DNA of 64,000 nt. It comes from an uncultured Alphaproteobacteria bacterium. Its GTDB lineage: Bacteria > Pseudomonadota > Alphaproteobacteria > RF32 > CAG-239. Positions 41,276 to 50,438 of the stretch are shown piece after piece (within the stretch, counting starts at the first letter, position 1; each line of letters begins with the position of its first letter). The stretch is taken from assembly GCA_910587405.1 (NCBI GenBank), contig CAJUKS010000004.1, forward strand, positions 95,295-159,294, written 5' to 3'. The translations under genes and the position numbers were made by a program. Under the pieces are notes generated by a model that was given only the letters and a program-made list of their open reading frames with translations, was not told the origin of the DNA and searched no databases.

Positions 41276-41378
41276 CAAATGGTACAGCAAAGAAAATTTA
41301 AGATCAAGAAGATTTTGAGATTATCAATAGGTTAGCAAGAGACATGGCGAAGAAGCAAAATGTATCAAAAAAATGATC
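41256..41378 (+). repeat. 123-bp dispersed element with 17-bp terminal inverted repeats, copy 1
   Basis: The ends are GATCATTTTTTTGATAC (41256-41272) and its exact complement (41362-41378). The interior is nearly identical to 63901-63989. It lies 32 nt before the autotransporter start, hence in its leader. An open frame DQEDFEIINRLARDMAKKQNVSKK ends at the right terminus, in part conserved in copy 2. A MITE-like or regulatory element; no transposase in the window. Confidence 0.75.
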
Positions 41379-41410
41379 GTTAAAATTCATTTTGCTAAGG
41401 ACACGATAAA

Positions 41411-44035
41411 ATGACTAAATATACATCTTTAGCAATTGCGTTAACGGCGACGACTTTTTGGAGTGCGCCCGCAATTGCCGCCCCTCTCACCCCGACTTTG
41501 GGAAAAGCAGGAGCTTATACCCTTGAAACAATAGATAAATCAAAATTTGATCCCGATAACAGCACAATGTTTGCTGATTATTATCTGACACAAGACGGTA
41601 ATGTGACGCCATATTATTACCAATATCAAATTAAAACGGGACTAAAATCCCATGCCAGAATTGAGGACGGCCATACAATCAACAAAAATGATATTGCCAG
41701 CGACTTTTTCAATCTTACGGCAACAGATAATGGCGGTGCTATCCACAACAGTTATTCCTTTTCTTCAGAAAGCGGATACATCGGAGATATACGGGCCGAT
41801 TTTATAAACAATTCTACGACCAATGAAACTTATGCTTACGGCGGTGCTATTTATAATGGTTATGAAATCAAAAATATTACCGGCGATTTTATTGGCAATC
41901 ATGTTGATGGAAACACTCATGGCTATGGCAGTGCAATTATGAATGACAGCGGCAGTGAGATCGCAACGATTTCAGGAAATTTTATTAAAAATTACGCGAT
42001 CGCCAATTCATATGCCGGCGCCGTAATATACAACCACGGAAAAATCAATAATATTTTTGCTGATTTTATCGGTAATTATGCTATTGGAAATGGTGCTTTA
42101 GGATTGGTAATCACAAATACAAACCGAGTAGGTGTTATCAGTGGCAGCTTTATTAATAACTATGCTTTACTTGAAGACACTTTTGCGCCGGCAGTCTATT
42201 CTTCCCAACCAATTACCATCGCCTCTCGCGGCAAAGACATTTTTTTCAGCGGCAATTATGCTGAAAACAAACTTAACGGCCAACGAAAATATCAAGCCAT
42301 ATTTATGAAAAAATTTTCTGTGGTACCGGCATTAACTCTGGATGCCTTCCAAGGAGGAAACATTATTTTTAATGACTCTATTGAAGGCGGACAGTTAAAT
42401 AATGGCAAATATGACTATAATCAGCAGTTTAACCTGACAATAAAAGGAAACGGCAATAACAAAGTTATTATAAATAATGATATTGTTAACTCCGGCAATA
42501 TAAATGTCAACGATGTTACTTTAAAATTTGGTGAATTTACTCAAGCTGACGGCACACACAGTATCGGACAGTTTTTAACCGGCGTTGACGGCAAAGATCC
42601 GGTTACAAACTTAAGCTTTACAAATTCGATTTTTGATTTGCATAATAACTATTATGACAACTTAAAAATTAAAAATCTAACAGCTGCAGCTTCACAACTC
42701 AATGTTAACGTCGGCAAAAAAGATAACGCTTGGACAGCAGACAAAGTCTCTGTTAACGGAGAATTAAGCGGAGATTACAAGGTTAATGTATACTCATTAA
42801 GCAAAGTTCCGGATATTGGAACCAGCGTGGTATTCTTAGAAGCTCTGAATGATACCAACCCGGATGACGAAACAATTACCGTCAACAGAGTATATGGTTC
42901 ACCTTATTTATGGCTGGCAGAAAGGAACAAAAATGGAGAAACAGATGGTTCTACCTGGTATTTGGTTATGGACAGCACTGTAAATCCAGACTTTGAAATA
43001 ACGCCTGAGCCGGAACCGGATCCTGTTTTACCGGATATTCCAGAGACGCCGGACACACCTGTTCCAGGCGCCAGCAACAAGGTTGTTGCCGAAGTTATCG
43101 CTTATACAGGCTTACATTCCGCTGCTGTTGAACAAACACGTTCTCTGGTCGGCAACATCAAAAGCAAGGTCACTGTCAACAGCTTGCTGCCTGATTTTTG
43201 CTTATCTGCAGAAGATGATAAAGATAATCTCTGCAAGAGTACCTTGTACAACGCTTGGGTGAATCCGATTTACCATTATACCAACATCAAAGCGCCGGTT
43301 GATATGGATGCCGATATCTGGGGCATTGAAGCCGGCGGCGACTTGCAGCATGATCTCAACAACAAGCTGGGCCTGTTCCTGTCCTACCGCAAGGGTAATT
43401 ACGACATGAACGGCGACGGCAAGCATCATTACTCGACGATTGGATCTGAGATTGACATTGATTCGTATCTGGCCGGTTTGTATTACCGTTATGACCGCAA
43501 CAACTGGTGGACTTTTGCCACCGTTTACGGCGGCATTCAGAGAGTTGATCTGAAGACCAAAGACGGCATCAAGTCGGATACCGACGGTACCGAGTTCGGC
43601 GGCAGCGTCGAGTTGGGTTATGACTATAACCTGTCTAAAACTCTGTACCTGACCCCGAGCGTGGGCGCCTTCTATACTCAGGTAGACTATGACGACGCCA
43701 CCGACAGTGCCGGTAAGATTGCGAAGTACAACACCTTGCGTCAGCTGGAGTTGGAAGCCGGCGTCAAACTGACAAAGGCGTTTGTAACGGACGAAGGCTA
43801 CGCCAACGTTTATGTCAAACCGAGTGTTGTCCGCACCATTGCTGACGGTGACGAAGTCAAAATCACCGGTTTGGGCAAAGTCAACACTTTGGAAGACCAG
43901 ACGCTGGGCCGGGTTGAACTCGGCGGCCGCTACGGCTTTACGGACGCTTTGTCGGCGTATGGCTGGGCGAATTATACCTTCGGCAGCGGCTACAAAGCGA
44001 CAGCGGGCGGTTTGGGCCTTGCCTATACATGGTAG
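41411..44035 (+). CDS. type V autotransporter with Pmp-like passenger
   Basis: This 874-residue protein has a signal peptide ending AIAA (about 23). The passenger (24 to about 535) has repeated GGAIxN / FIxN motifs (NGGAIHN, FINNSTTNETYAYGGAIYN, FIGNHVDGNTHGYGSAIMN) like polymorphic outer-membrane protein repeats forming a beta-helix. A Pro/Glu/Asp linker (PEPEPDPVLPDIPETPDTP) and a C-terminal translocator barrel of about 300 residues ending in an aromatic (LGLAYTW) follow. The passenger DNA is much more AT-rich than the barrel DNA (switch near 43.1 kb), suggesting modular exchange. Probable surface adhesin. Confidence 0.9.
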   Translation: MTKYTSLAIALTATTFWSAPAIAAPLTPTLGKAGAYTLETIDKSKFDPDNSTMFADYYLTQDGNVTPYYYQYQIKTGLKSHARIEDGHTINKNDIASDFFNLTATDNGGAIHNSYSFSSESGYIGDIRADFINNSTTNETYAYGGAIYNGYEIKNITGDFIGNHVDGNTHGYGSAIMNDSGSEIATISGNFIKNYAIANSYAGAVIYNHGKINNIFADFIGNYAIGNGALGLVITNTNRVGVISGSFINNYALLEDTFAPAVYSSQPITIASRGKDIFFSGNYAENKLNGQRKYQAIFMKKFSVVPALTLDAFQGGNIIFNDSIEGGQLNNGKYDYNQQFNLTIKGNGNNKVIINNDIVNSGNINVNDVTLKFGEFTQADGTHSIGQFLTGVDGKDPVTNLSFTNSIFDLHNNYYDNLKIKNLTAAASQLNVNVGKKDNAWTADKVSVNGELSGDYKVNVYSLSKVPDIGTSVVFLEALNDTNPDDETITVNRVYGSPYLWLAERNKNGETDGSTWYLVMDSTVNPDFEITPEPEPDPVLPDIPETPDTPVPGASNKVVAEVIAYTGLHSAAVEQTRSLVGNIKSKVTVNSLLPDFCLSAEDDKDNLCKSTLYNAWVNPIYHYTNIKAPVDMDADIWGIEAGGDLQHDLNNKLGLFLSYRKGNYDMNGDGKHHYSTIGSEIDIDSYLAGLYYRYDRNNWWTFATVYGGIQRVDLKTKDGIKSDTDGTEFGGSVELGYDYNLSKTLYLTPSVGAFYTQVDYDDATDSAGKIAKYNTLRQLELEAGVKLTKAFVTDEGYANVYVKPSVVRTIADGDEVKITGLGKVNTLEDQTLGRVELGGRYGFTDALSAYGWANYTFGSGYKATAGGLGLAYTW

Positions 44036-44050
44036 TTCAATTCGAACACG

Positions 44051-44084
44051 AAAAAACACCCCCGGCAACCGGGGGTGTTTTTTT
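44051..44084 (+). terminator. intrinsic terminator of the autotransporter
   Basis: ACACCCCCGG CAA CCGGGGGTGT followed by T7. A sister hairpin with compensating C-G to T-A change lies at 44318-44348. Confidence 0.9.
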
Positions 44085-44203
44085 GTTATCAGATACCCAC
44101 CGAAAATCCAAGTATGTTCAAGACGCAATGCCAAGATGTCGTTAGACGCCGATCTACCCCCACAAGTATAATTCAACCGTTAGGCCGGTAATTTTTCAAC
44201 CTC

Positions 44204-44219
44204 CGTTTCGCGTGAAACA
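44204..44219. promoter_or_regulatory. parS-like ParB binding site
   Basis: CGTTTCGCGTGAAACA differs from the widespread parS consensus TGTTTCACGTGAAACA at only two positions (1 and 7). It is intergenic, between autotransporter and prepilin genes. ParB sites cluster near replication origins, but no parA, parB or dnaA gene is in the window. Confidence 0.6.
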
Positions 44220-44317
44220 TCCTCCGCAAAATTCATTTTGTTCTGAAGGCAACGGCGTTGTCCGGACAGTTTATCACTCCCCCCCTGAAAACGGAGGGAA
44301 CTCGTAACTCATTACAA

Positions 44318-44348
44318 CAAAAATACCCCCGGCAACCGGGGGTATTTT
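44318..44348 (-). terminator. intrinsic terminator of the giant prepilin gene
   Basis: Minus strand ATACCCCCGG TTG CCGGGGGTAT followed by T5. Confidence 0.85.
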
Positions 44349-44363
44349 CCAACCGTAATCCGA

Positions 44364-47300
44364 CTACCACGGATCATTATATTTCAACGCCGGATCGTTC
44401 AGATTGTCAATGTTGGTCGCCGAAGATTTATCCCAGAAATCACGACGGGTTCCATTCAACTGATCATAGGACGTATCAACATAATCCGAATCAAAAGCCG
44501 CACGACGGAAGTAACAGTAAACGGTTACATAGGCTTCCAACTCGCGGTAATGAACCGGATACAGATTCCAATAGACGGTATCTTGTTCGTTATTTGTGTT
44601 GGCATTGCCGCCGCCGACATTATGGCCGCCGACATTGCCGTTGATGAAGTCATCATAATAAGCCGCCGGATAGATAAAGCCCATAACGGTTCCCCATCCC
44701 TTAAACGTCTTCAGATTGCTGTCGGTACATTTACCGTCACTCTGGAACTTTCCGTCGCATTCCGGCATCACCATCGCCTTCAGCCAATTGTTTTTCTGGA
44801 AGGTCAACGGATTAACCGGCTCAATTTCATCGGCGGTTGTCCGCAACTCTCCGTTCTGGGTATACCAGTACAAATACGGGTTGTTATGGCTGTTAATATC
44901 AATCTTACTGTCGCGATAAACCGGAGTACCGGCCTGCGCCATTGCCCAACCGGACGGATTGATCGTAATAACCTTCGAGTATCCCGGCGGACAAGTCGGT
45001 GCCGGAACAAACCCGAGATAAGCCGACGTAAACGCTTCCGCCGACCCGCTGGTTACTTCCGATCCTTTTAAGGCATCGGAAGTTGCGCCGACCCATTTGA
45101 TTTCATCTTTAAAGGTATTGTCGACCACATAGATACCGCGGTTGATGAAATCGGGCAGAATGTCACTCAAACGGGCGCCGCCGCGGGTGGTCAGCTTGAT
45201 ATCGTTCATCACCGAAGTGTAAGCCGGATTAACCTCATATTTTTCATAAGGGGTAACCGTTTTGCCGTCGGTACCTTTGATATCTCCTCCCGAATTGACG
45301 CTGGTGGTCGACGAATTCAACGCTACCGCCGCCGGAACGGTATGGGCGATAAAGCGGTCGGCACTGATGTATCCGACCGGATATTTAGTCTCATCCGTTC
45401 TGTAATCATCGACAATTTCACTGTTGAGCAAACGGGTATTGCCGCTGGTCGCCAAATTGATGGCCCCCTTACGAATGTAAACGCTGCCGCGGTCATCGTC
45501 ATCAGGAATAACGTCGGTATCCGAATTGTTGTCAACCTGCAAGATGGTATCGCCTTTGGTAATGTCAAGCGTGGTATCGGCATTGCTCTCGGTAGCCAAA
45601 ACCCGGAAATCACCTTTGTTGACATACAAAGCCGCATTACCCATGTTACTGCCGTCATCCGGATAGTCGCCGCCGGTAACGTCATGATCATAGACGGCAA
45701 AACCACCCGAAAAACGCGAACTTACATAATCTTTGCTGCGTGCTGCCCGGATATCTGCCACCGGACGGGTTGTCGTAATCGTATTGCCGCTGCTGTCAGT
45801 TCCGGTCCCCAACTCGGTAATTGAGAAATCCATGTCGCCGAGAGCAAACAAATTGTTGTCACTGCTGCGGGCATAGAGATCATCATGCGTAAAACCGCCG
45901 TTTTGAGCACCGCGCGACATAAAGCGGGCGTAATCGGTAACCGAATCGATATAACCGAGACTGGATCCGCTGGCTGCATCGTTGTAAGCCCGCAACATGT
46001 CATCCTGAATTGACACCACCGATTTATCAATGAAGTTGCCGTCGCTGCCTATCGTGGCCAGAGAAATAGCGTTATAGGCTCCCAGTTTGATCTGACCGTC
46101 AGCCGTATCACTGTTGACGCTGCTGGTTGCGCCGGCAACGTCATGTTCAATCAGGCCGACATTGGCATCGGGGCTGCCCGCACGCAAATTAAGGCCGCTT
46201 TCATGGTCAAACCGCACCCCTTTCTGAACGACGCTGGAGGTACCGTCACTGTGAGTAATCGTTTCTTCGGCTTCGGAAATTTGCAAACGATAACGGTTTT
46301 CGCCGCTGGCCGCATCGGTATAGTGTCCGACCAGCAAACGCCCGTCGTCGGTGCCCTTTTTCTCGGCAACCATATAAAAGTCGGGATCTTCGGTGACGTC
46401 GTTGAAGTCTTCGGGACGAACGCCGGCCCGTAGTTTGGCGGCATCAACGTTATAAGCCTTCAACTTGGCGGTCTTCAAACTGTCTTTGACAAACGCCGGT
46501 CCGTTGACGGTCAAAGCATGTTCGCCTTCCAGATCGCTGCTGACAAAATTGCCCGCGCCATCGGTTTTGGGCGTTCCGTCATCATTATACTCATAAGTGG
46601 TATAAGAGGCTTTGTGGACGTCGCCGCCGCCGACAATCACCGCCGGTGCCGCATTCTGCTCCGGCCATTTGTTGGTATCATAGTCATCATATTTGCCGCC
46701 GTCGGCTGCAACCCCGGGATTGCGTATGCTCAGCGCACCGTCAATCAAATTGACGCGCTCGGCGTTGGCGGCAATCAGTTTTTGCGAACTGGTGGTCGGT
46801 GTGCCCCCGCCGGCCGGAGTGCTGCTGGTCTTCGATTCAAATTCCATCGAATTGTCTTCCTTGCTGACGGTCAGCAAAGCGCCTGCGGTATCGGCACCGA
46901 TGTTGCCGTATTCCATTTTAGCGGTGGTAACGCTGAAAATATTGGCACCGCGGCTGTTGGTCGTCACCGGATTTGACGGATCCGTACTGTCGGTGGTCGA
47001 GTCGGTTGCATAATATTTGATACCGCCGTCATCGCCGCCGGCTTCGCTTCTGACCGTAAACAGCGAATCGAGCGCTGCCATATTGCCTTCAATAAAAGCG
47101 CCGCCCTTGGAACCGATATACAAAGTATGATCCAAATCGGGCTTGTATTCGCTCAATTCGGACTTCGGCGTATCGTCGGTATTCCGCCTGAAATTGTTCT
47201 GATCGCCGCCCAGCATCCATTCCGGCTGCGGGCTCATAATGATTTGGTTAACCTGTCGGATATTGTGATTTTTGTCATTATAACTCATAAACAGGTCGGT

Positions 47301-48062
47301 TTCCATCGCATTCAGCACATAATCGTTCTGCCGTTCGGTCTTGCGGTGCAAGACGTCTTCGTTGGCCAGCCCTTGCGAAGAAATCGGCTGCAGCGAAGAA
47401 ACCACGAACGAATTTGCCGGCAGCGTAACTCCCAGTTCGCTGTCGCCGCTCAGGCTCCAAATACCCTGCGCCCCCATAATCGTTCCGTCATTTTCAACAT
47501 AACCGCCGTTACTGCCGACCATGGTCGCAATACGGGAAGTACGCGTTGACGGAAAATCGGCGCCTTCGTTGGGAATAGCGGTCAAAAACCCGGTCACCGT
47601 CTGCGCAACCACCACTTCCGAACCGTCTTCGGCGGTTTCGGTACCGGTCGTTCTTCTCAGCACCACCTTAAACGAATCGCCGCCGGTGGTAAACAATTTG
47701 GTATCCTGAGTTTTGCCGTCTTTCAGAAAACCGTACGGCAAATATTCGCACAAATGCGACAAGTCAAAGACGACTTTGGTATTGTCGTCAAAATTTTTAT
47801 AGTCAACCGAGCTTTCGTCGCAGCTGTTTTTGACCACTTCATTGTTATTGATGCGGGTAAAATTGTCTTTGATATAAGCGTCCATCGCATTCGAAAGCAC
47901 CCGCAACTGGTTGGCCGCGTTAATGTCCTGCAGCTCGGTGGTTCGTTCGGCCGCTTTTTTGTATAAAATCGGGGTCACCATGGCAATCAGTCCCAGCATT
48001 GCCATCGCCTCCACCAGCATTGTACCGGCTTCGTTGACTCTGTTAAATATTTTATTCATCAT
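44364..48062 (-). CDS. giant prepilin-like surface protein (1232 aa)
   Basis: The N-terminus MMNKIFNRVNEAGTMLVEAMAMLGLIAMVTPILYKKAAERTTEL has the form of a type IV prepilin/pseudopilin: short basic leader, Gly-Thr-Met-Leu-Val-Glu with the pilin Glu at +5, and a 20-residue hydrophobic helix. About 1150 residues of Asp/Ser/Thr/Gly-rich, beta-like sequence follow with many DG/DD motifs and a C-terminal Cys-containing part (CPPGYSKVI, MPECDGKFQSDGKC, VTVYCYF). It is far larger than a pilin, so a pilus-tip adhesin or PilV-like protein is plausible. GGGGGA precedes the start, 14 nt after the upstream gene. Confidence 0.75.
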   Translation of the reverse strand: MMNKIFNRVNEAGTMLVEAMAMLGLIAMVTPILYKKAAERTTELQDINAANQLRVLSNAMDAYIKDNFTRINNNEVVKNSCDESSVDYKNFDDNTKVVFDLSHLCEYLPYGFLKDGKTQDTKLFTTGGDSFKVVLRRTTGTETAEDGSEVVVAQTVTGFLTAIPNEGADFPSTRTSRIATMVGSNGGYVENDGTIMGAQGIWSLSGDSELGVTLPANSFVVSSLQPISSQGLANEDVLHRKTERQNDYVLNAMETDLFMSYNDKNHNIRQVNQIIMSPQPEWMLGGDQNNFRRNTDDTPKSELSEYKPDLDHTLYIGSKGGAFIEGNMAALDSLFTVRSEAGGDDGGIKYYATDSTTDSTDPSNPVTTNSRGANIFSVTTAKMEYGNIGADTAGALLTVSKEDNSMEFESKTSSTPAGGGTPTTSSQKLIAANAERVNLIDGALSIRNPGVAADGGKYDDYDTNKWPEQNAAPAVIVGGGDVHKASYTTYEYNDDGTPKTDGAGNFVSSDLEGEHALTVNGPAFVKDSLKTAKLKAYNVDAAKLRAGVRPEDFNDVTEDPDFYMVAEKKGTDDGRLLVGHYTDAASGENRYRLQISEAEETITHSDGTSSVVQKGVRFDHESGLNLRAGSPDANVGLIEHDVAGATSSVNSDTADGQIKLGAYNAISLATIGSDGNFIDKSVVSIQDDMLRAYNDAASGSSLGYIDSVTDYARFMSRGAQNGGFTHDDLYARSSDNNLFALGDMDFSITELGTGTDSSGNTITTTRPVADIRAARSKDYVSSRFSGGFAVYDHDVTGGDYPDDGSNMGNAALYVNKGDFRVLATESNADTTLDITKGDTILQVDNNSDTDVIPDDDDRGSVYIRKGAINLATSGNTRLLNSEIVDDYRTDETKYPVGYISADRFIAHTVPAAVALNSSTTSVNSGGDIKGTDGKTVTPYEKYEVNPAYTSVMNDIKLTTRGGARLSDILPDFINRGIYVVDNTFKDEIKWVGATSDALKGSEVTSGSAEAFTSAYLGFVPAPTCPPGYSKVITINPSGWAMAQAGTPVYRDSKIDINSHNNPYLYWYTQNGELRTTADEIEPVNPLTFQKNNWLKAMVMPECDGKFQSDGKCTDSNLKTFKGWGTVMGFIYPAAYYDDFINGNVGGHNVGGGNANTNNEQDTVYWNLYPVHYRELEAYVTVYCYFRRAAFDSDYVDTSYDQLNGTRRDFWDKSSATNIDNLNDPALKYNDPW

Positions 48063-48076
48063 TTTTCCCCCAAAAA

Positions 48077-48892
48077 TTAGAATGGCGTCATATAAACTAA
48101 ACAATAATCGCAGCTGCTGTACAGGCTGTCAAGACTTTGCGGATTTTCCGGATCATAATCCTGATTATGCCGCCGCGAACTGCCGCATACGTTGGCAAAA
48201 GAGCGGCCGCCCATTGAAGTGTCTACAATATAATTCGGAATCGGCTGATAATATTCGCCGCCCTGACCGTAAACCCCCATTTTGGTTTTGATGGTTTCCA
48301 GCTTAACGTCAATTTCCGAAAGCTCCTTACGGTCAATGGCGTATCCCATTCCGTTGGTAAATCCGGTGGTGGTTCGCATGGCGTTCAACAGCATACCGTC
48401 CGGCTTGCCGGAACGAACGTCGCGCCACTTTGCCGGCACACAGCCGTAAGTCACCAGATAAACCGCGGTTGACGGTCCCGAACAACAATTTCCGACCGGC
48501 GCGGGATCGGGATCATCCGGATCGGCCGGCATTCCGCCGGTGCAACTTGCCGGCAGGGCTGCCGCGCCGCTGTTTTCCAGCTTATCCTTATCCAGACAGT
48601 AAACCCAGGTTTTATAAGTCGACACCCCGCTGTCATACTGAAAACCGTACGGCAGATCGGCTTCCAGCATATCCGCCGTCAGTTCGCCGGGCTGATAGCT
48701 CAGTCCCGGTGCCGTCGAATTGCGGTTTCTTTTCGAAATGTAATTCATTGCCGCCCGATGCTGCACATACAGTTTGGTAACCACGTTCTGTGCCTGCGGT
48801 TCGACATACAATTCCTTGATATCGCCGCGAATAGAGATATTCATTGCAAAAATCGCCGCAATAAAGGTGGCTATAATCACCCATAAATACAT
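48077..48892 (-). CDS. pilin-like companion protein without leader
   Basis: This 271-residue protein starts with a hydrophobic helix (MYLWVIIATFIAAIFAMNISIRGDIKEL) but lacks the prepilin leader and cleavage Gly. Shared with the giant neighbour is the segment ADLPYGFQYD / CEYLPYGFLKDG, and it has eight Cys. GAAGG lies upstream. It is first of a two-gene operon with the giant prepilin. Likely an assembly partner or minor pilin; an N-terminal truncation at the window scale is excluded because an upstream stop and ribosome-binding site are present. Confidence 0.7.
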   Translation of the reverse strand: MYLWVIIATFIAAIFAMNISIRGDIKELYVEPQAQNVVTKLYVQHRAAMNYISKRNRNSTAPGLSYQPGELTADMLEADLPYGFQYDSGVSTYKTWVYCLDKDKLENSGAAALPASCTGGMPADPDDPDPAPVGNCCSGPSTAVYLVTYGCVPAKWRDVRSGKPDGMLLNAMRTTTGFTNGMGYAIDRKELSEIDVKLETIKTKMGVYGQGGEYYQPIPNYIVDTSMGGRSFANVCGSSRRHNQDYDPENPQSLDSLYSSCDYCLVYMTPF

Positions 48893-49119
48893 TCAGTTAA
48901 CCTTCAAAACACTATATCTTCTATGTATTGTAGCATAAATCAGTTTTAAAAAAAAGCAATTATTAAAACGCATCTTATTTTTCACATATTTGTAACACGT
49001 CGCAAATCCGTTGTTTTTATATGCAAAAAAGCAGCTTATAATTACATTTTCCGCTTTGCCGCCGCGCCGAAATGTTTTAGAATACGGCATATTTCAATTA
49101 AGACAGGAAATGAACGCCG

Positions 49120-49566
49120 ATGGTAAAAGTCAACCAAATTGTCCGTTTCTCGCCGCAGCGGGTTGCCCGGCGGCTGTCGGCGGTGTTGATCGCTGCCGCC
49201 GCCGCTGTCGTCATCTTTGGCGGACAACCTCAAAAAGGTCCCCGACCGCCGACCGCAAATGCGCCGGTTCTTCAAATGCCCGTTTTTTACGAATTGCCGC
49301 TGCTGGACGTTGTTACCGCCGATAACCGGAAATTCAGTCTGGAAATTTTTATCGAACCGCAAACCGCCGCCGACTTCGAACTTATCCGCCGCCGCGAAAC
49401 CGCGGTCAAACAAAAGGTGATTCAATCCGTACGCCGCTTCAACGCCCGCGAATTGACCCGGCGTCAGCGGCAGCCTGCCCTAAAAAAGACCCTGTTGGAA
49501 CAAATCCGCGCGGCAGCCGCTCCGGCCAAAATTAAAAACGTCTATTTCAATCGGAGACAGCCATGA
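49120..49566 (+). CDS. fliL: FliL-like flagellar basal-body protein
   Basis: This 148-residue protein has one N-terminal transmembrane helix (LSAVLIAAAAAVVIFG) and a periplasmic domain of FliL shape (FYELPLLDVVTADN...FSLEIFIEPQTAADFELIRRRETAVKQKVIQSV...KKTLLEQIRAA...KNVYFNRR). Identity is moderate, and assignment rests partly on the following fliM and motE genes. Its stop overlaps the fliM start by 4 nt. FliL supports stator function. Confidence 0.78.
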   Translation: MVKVNQIVRFSPQRVARRLSAVLIAAAAAVVIFGGQPQKGPRPPTANAPVLQMPVFYELPLLDVVTADNRKFSLEIFIEPQTAADFELIRRRETAVKQKVIQSVRRFNARELTRRQRQPALKKTLLEQIRAAAAPAKIKNVYFNRRQP

Positions 49567-50438
49567 CGACAACGGATGCCGACGAAACAATCTTAAACCC
49601 GGAAGAAATCGCCTTTTTGCTGCGCCCGGCTCCGACCGGCCGATTGACTGACCTGGCCGCGGCCCGAATCGTCGCCGCTCCGGAAATCAAATCAAAACTG
49701 CGACACATTGCCCGGCAATATGCCGCCGCCTTAAAAAAAATGCTGTGCAGCCCGGTTGACGCTGTTTTTTCCGCGTCCCCGCAATCCGTTGTTTTTCAGT
49801 CTTCCGACATCCTTTTTACGCCCGGAGACAACGCCGAAATCATTTATCGCCTGTTAAACGACGACGCGGCCGTTCTGGCTGCCGCCGTCCTCGGCACTCC
49901 CGAAAATTGCACCCGCTTTTCGATCGGCGGCATCTCGTATAATCTTCTTTACCGCTGCATCCTGCCGCTAAACCGCATCATCGGAGATCAATTTCCTCAT
50001 TTGTTCACCCAAACAGACAGCCTTTCTCCGGTTTTGCCCGCCGTTGCCGCAAACAACCGTCATCAGGGCTTTTCAGTGCTTTTACAACTTGACATTCGCG
50101 GCCATGCGGTTAAACTTAACCTGATATTCGGCGACAACGTCCTACAAAAACAGCCGTACTTCAAACCGGTACCTGCAAACGGGCCGCATCAAATTAATGC
50201 GTCTTTCATTAACGGAATTCAACGGGCCGACGTTTGCCTGACCGCGCGAACCGTTCCGCTGCAACTTCCGCTGTCACAGGTGGCACAATGGCAAAAAGGA
50301 ACCTTCGTTCCGTTAGAAATGAAACCGGACAGTCCGATCCGCCTGAGCGCCGCCGGCACGCCGGAATTTGAAGCCGTAATCGGTCGCAAAGGAACCCGGA
50401 TCGCCGTCAAACTGAACAATAAAGGTAACGATAAATGA
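49563..50438 (+). CDS. fliM: flagellar motor switch protein FliM
   Basis: This 291-residue protein has LNPEEIAFLL (residues 11-20), the CheY-P binding motif of FliM (consensus LSQEEIDALL). A middle CheC-like domain and a C-terminal SpoA domain (VCLTARTVPLQLPLSQVAQWQKGTFVPLEMKPDSPIRL) follow. It is somewhat short and divergent. Coupled by ATGA overlaps to both neighbours. Forms the C-ring switch. Confidence 0.85.
   Translation: MTTTDADETILNPEEIAFLLRPAPTGRLTDLAAARIVAAPEIKSKLRHIARQYAAALKKMLCSPVDAVFSASPQSVVFQSSDILFTPGDNAEIIYRLLNDDAAVLAAAVLGTPENCTRFSIGGISYNLLYRCILPLNRIIGDQFPHLFTQTDSLSPVLPAVAANNRHQGFSVLLQLDIRGHAVKLNLIFGDNVLQKQPYFKPVPANGPHQINASFINGIQRADVCLTARTVPLQLPLSQVAQWQKGTFVPLEMKPDSPIRLSAAGTPEFEAVIGRKGTRIAVKLNNKGNDK

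Noticed and set aside
41297..41353. 18-codon frame MVQQ...LSIG inside the repeat element
   Set aside because: Present in both copies but without ribosome-binding site, and the overall interior identity is enough to explain it.
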